Source of the DNA: an uncultured Bacilli bacterium
GTDB lineage: Bacteria > Bacillota_I > Bacilli_A > RF39 > UBA660
Direction: 5' to 3'
DNA length: 6,446 bases
NCBI GenBank assembly: GCA_947627805.1
Contig: CANQXB010000060.1
Location: 1 to 6,446, forward strand
Position numbers and translations under genes: made by a program. Below, piece after piece: positions 4,841-6,446 of the stretch (position 1 is its first letter; every line of letters begins with the position of its first letter). The notes beneath the pieces are model-generated. The model searched no databases. It was not told the origin of the DNA and saw nothing but the letters and a program-made list of their open reading frames with translations.

Positions 4841-6292
4841 TCATGAATGAATTATAAAGGGACTTTCAGCATTGCCTTCTCCAGTTAAAGTAACATCAGG
4901 AGATATATAGAAGACAGGTCGGACAGAACACTTCTCCCAAAAGTACCCTTTATAATGTTTCTCACCTGCGACCCACGCTTTGTACTCCCCATAAACACTA
5001 CTACCATACCTCGTCATGGTCCATTCACCTGAACAAGCGTCTATTGCAACTGTTTCCACTTGAGGCATTAACTTTTCTACACCATTAATTAAGTATAGCC
5101 AACCTTCGTCAGACCAACGTCCGAAGAGCATAAAGTCCGTTTCATACATTAACCCTATTTTGCTTTCATTTGTATGCGATGTTTTTGGCTCTTCTCTCAA
5201 CATGAATGGTTCGGGTTGGTCTACATTATACCATGAATGATTTAATATTATTGAATCCCATGTTGTTCCATTTTCCCATTTACTTATTGCATCAGGTAAG
5301 AATGTTTCATTTAAATATTTTTTCATATCTGAATCATCCCATGTACATTTGTCAATTCCATCTACTATACATTCTGATGAGGTATATTTACTATTCCATA
5401 TTTGTTCTGTACTTGATGGGACAGCTTTGATTATCTTTAATGAATTGGCTGGTAGATTGATTGTATTATCATCTTCATTTGTTACTCCTATTATTCTGTA
5501 CATATAATCTTCTGGAGTATCTAAACATTTTTCAGTATCATCTGTTCCAAAACAGATATAATTATTTGTTACTTCTTCATTTGTTCCTATAAATCGATAC
5601 ATTCCTGATTGTTCTTTAAATGTGTCTCCTCCTTTTTCTAGTAATAATGCTAAATTTGGATGTGGTATTTCACAAGCAAAGTTATCAATATTGATACTTA
5701 TATTTAAACTTGTTCCTGCTAAATCACTTTGGTCACTTTTTTGATTCGTAAATACTAAAAAGGCTTGAATTGGCTCAATATGGTCATTATCTAATTTAAA
5801 TCTAAATATATTTTTAGTACTTATATTTGATAAATCATAAGTATTAATTGTACTTCCTTGTTTTACTACTAATACTAAATCATTGGCTTGAAGAAATTCT
5901 TGCATGTCTCCATCTAAACTTATATTTATATCAGCACTACATATATATTTCTCGGTTAATGTCCCTTTTTTGGTTAAAGTTCCTATATCTTGAAATGCTA
6001 AATCTTCATCTGTTTCATAATTCTTAGTACTATCTGTTGTTCCATAATAATATGTCCATATTTTGTCCTCGGTCATATCACTTACATCTAATTTTATGTG
6101 ATAATTAGTTATTCCTCCACTTAAAGTTATTTCATTTTGTTCTCCAGTGGTTATTTCAACATTGGTTGTTGTTTCTTCTCCTTCTATTTGTAAACTAAAG
6201 AAGGCATATGTTGTTCCAATTGCTACTAATATTAAAGTAATAATTATGATTATACTACTTATTAAGATTTTTCTTTTTTCTTTTTCTTCCAT
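4841..6292 (-). CDS. Exported/membrane-anchored protein, TasA/camelysin-like N-terminus and Trp-rich C-terminal module
   Basis: A 483-residue protein of unknown function. A lysine-rich N-terminus (1-9) precedes one hydrophobic helix (about 9-28) ending in GTTYAFFS, the pattern seen in SipW-dependent exported proteins such as TasA and camelysin. It may be anchored or cleaved. Residues about 31-208 look like a beta-sandwich of that kind. From about 227 a second module starts (MYRFIG, NYICFGTDD, MYRIIGV) and ends with CSVRPVFYISPDVTLTG and a short ESPFII tail. The layout recalls DUF6273-like/C-type-lectin-fold modules; this is from memory and moderately uncertain. Eight Cys are present, all extracellular if anchored (118, 207, 247, 256, 308, 316, 420, 455), suggesting disulfides. 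The 3' third (about 4900-5180) is richer in GC with different codon choice. ATG 6292 has AAGGAG at 6309-6304. It is a single-gene unit with its own promoter and terminator. Confidence 0.85.
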   Translation of the reverse strand: MEEKEKRKILISSIIIIITLILVAIGTTYAFFSLQIEGEETTTNVEITTGEQNEITLSGGITNYHIKLDVSDMTEDKIWTYYYGTTDSTKNYETDEDLAFQDIGTLTKKGTLTEKYICSADINISLDGDMQEFLQANDLVLVVKQGSTINTYDLSNISTKNIFRFKLDNDHIEPIQAFLVFTNQKSDQSDLAGTSLNISINIDNFACEIPHPNLALLLEKGGDTFKEQSGMYRFIGTNEEVTNNYICFGTDDTEKCLDTPEDYMYRIIGVTNEDDNTINLPANSLKIIKAVPSSTEQIWNSKYTSSECIVDGIDKCTWDDSDMKKYLNETFLPDAISKWENGTTWDSIILNHSWYNVDQPEPFMLREEPKTSHTNESKIGLMYETDFMLFGRWSDEGWLYLINGVEKLMPQVETVAIDACSGEWTMTRYGSSVYGEYKAWVAGEKHYKGYFWEKCSVRPVFYISPDVTLTGEGNAESPFIIHS

Positions 6293-6312
6293 ATAATTTA
6301 ACTCTCCTTTTT

Positions 6313-6326
6313 GTTAATAACTTAAC
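6313..6326 (-). repeat. Small inverted repeat in the 5' leader of the surface-protein gene
   Basis: GTTAA and TTAAC flank a four-base GTTA centre on the minus strand. It lies just upstream of the ribosome-binding site and downstream of the predicted transcript start. It could be a weak leader hairpin or an operator half-site pair, but short AT-rich palindromes are common by chance here. Confidence 0.3.
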
Positions 6327-6358
6327 CATTATATTATCTTCTATCTATTGATACTTTT

Positions 6359-6385
6359 ATTATATAATACCCCCCCCAGAGTCAA
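6359..6385 (-). promoter_or_regulatory. Promoter of the 4841-6292 gene with a G8 tract in its spacer
   Basis: TTGACT (6385-6380, five of six matches) and a perfect TATAAT (6364-6359) are separated by 15 bases, of which eight are consecutive G. Upstream lie A/T tracts (about 6386-6401) that could act as an UP element. Predicted start is near 6352, with a leader of about 60 bases. Fifteen is shorter than the 17-base optimum, so the promoter as written is probably weak, and length changes in the G run would retune it. Confidence 0.7.
6370..6377 (-). repeat. Homopolymeric G8 tract (C8 on the + strand)
   Basis: Eight G in a row within an intergenic region that is otherwise almost all A/T. It sits exactly between the -35 and -10 of a surface-protein promoter. 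I noticed no comparably long G or C run elsewhere in the window. Such tracts gain and lose units by slipped-strand mispairing. Confidence 0.9.
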
Positions 6386-6446
6386 GTTTTTGAAAAAAAT
6401 TTGTTAAAAGAGATTTACACTTTGCGATGGAGAAGCACATTTCGTG
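6386..6446. other. Unassigned window-edge sequence
   Basis: The 6386-6410 part is A/T tract sequence. The last 35 or so bases are more balanced in composition, like coding or repeat sequence. On the minus strand one frame stays open from the edge for about 28 codons, running through the G tract to a TAA near 6360. Too little is visible to call a gene, and no homologue is recognised. Confidence 0.3.

Noticed and set aside
4841..4843. TGA read as tryptophan (genetic code 4)
   Set aside because: Reading through would run into the stem of a clear intrinsic terminator that starts at the next base, and Trp codons near the ends of sepF and the 3179-4744 gene are TGG.
4841..5300. Variable region of a diversity-generating retroelement
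   Set aside because: The C-terminal module is lectin-like and compositionally distinct, but no template repeat or reverse transcriptase gene is present in the window.
5206..5430. A 74-codon open frame on the + strand
   Set aside because: It lies wholly inside the well-supported 4841-6292 gene on the other strand, lacks a convincing ribosome-binding site, and its product looks like a compositional shadow.

Overview
The window is AT-rich, with every supported gene on the minus strand, so reading order runs from high to low coordinates. The gene set suggests a low-GC Gram-positive relative of the Bacilli/Erysipelotrichia or uncultured gut lineages such as RF39: single-chain glycyl-tRNA synthetase behind a T-box leader, E. 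coli-type thymidine kinase, SepF next to DivIVA, and single-pass surface proteins. TGA appears to be a normal stop: the 4841-6292 gene ends in TGA directly against a good intrinsic terminator. This argues against Mycoplasma-type code 4. The lineage is an inference from gene content.

Layout, upstream to downstream. (1) 6293-6446 is upstream sequence. It carries a promoter whose -35/-10 spacer contains a run of eight G (C on the + strand), in a very AT-rich setting. (2) 4841-6292 encodes a membrane-anchored or SipW-type exported protein with a TasA/camelysin-like N-terminus and a Trp/Gly/Cys-rich C-terminal module, closed by a clear terminator (4816-4840). (3) 3179-4744 has its own near-consensus promoter. 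It encodes a second surface protein that combines an RsgI-like extracellular domain, one InlB B-type repeat, a YbbR-like domain and an unknown Cys-containing C-terminus. (4) 2475-3113 is tdk, with its own promoter. (5) 2263-2442 holds the glyS promoter and a very short T-box leader with an intact antiterminator. (6) 871-2262 is glyS. (7) sepF (401-811) and the start of divIVA (1-386, cut by the window edge) form a cell-division pair 14 bases apart, with a candidate promoter overlapping the glyS stop.

The core genes (glyS, tdk, sepF, divIVA) are ordinary housekeeping functions, and the two surface proteins are the accessory part. Three signals deserve most attention. One is the homopolymeric G tract inside the surface-protein promoter, a likely phase-variation switch. 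The second is the reduced T-box leader, with a miniature Stem I and an unclear expression platform. The third is the unusual domain combination of the 3179-4744 protein. Two start codons are set here at ATG rather than at longer alternative starts: glyS at 2262 and tdk at 3113.
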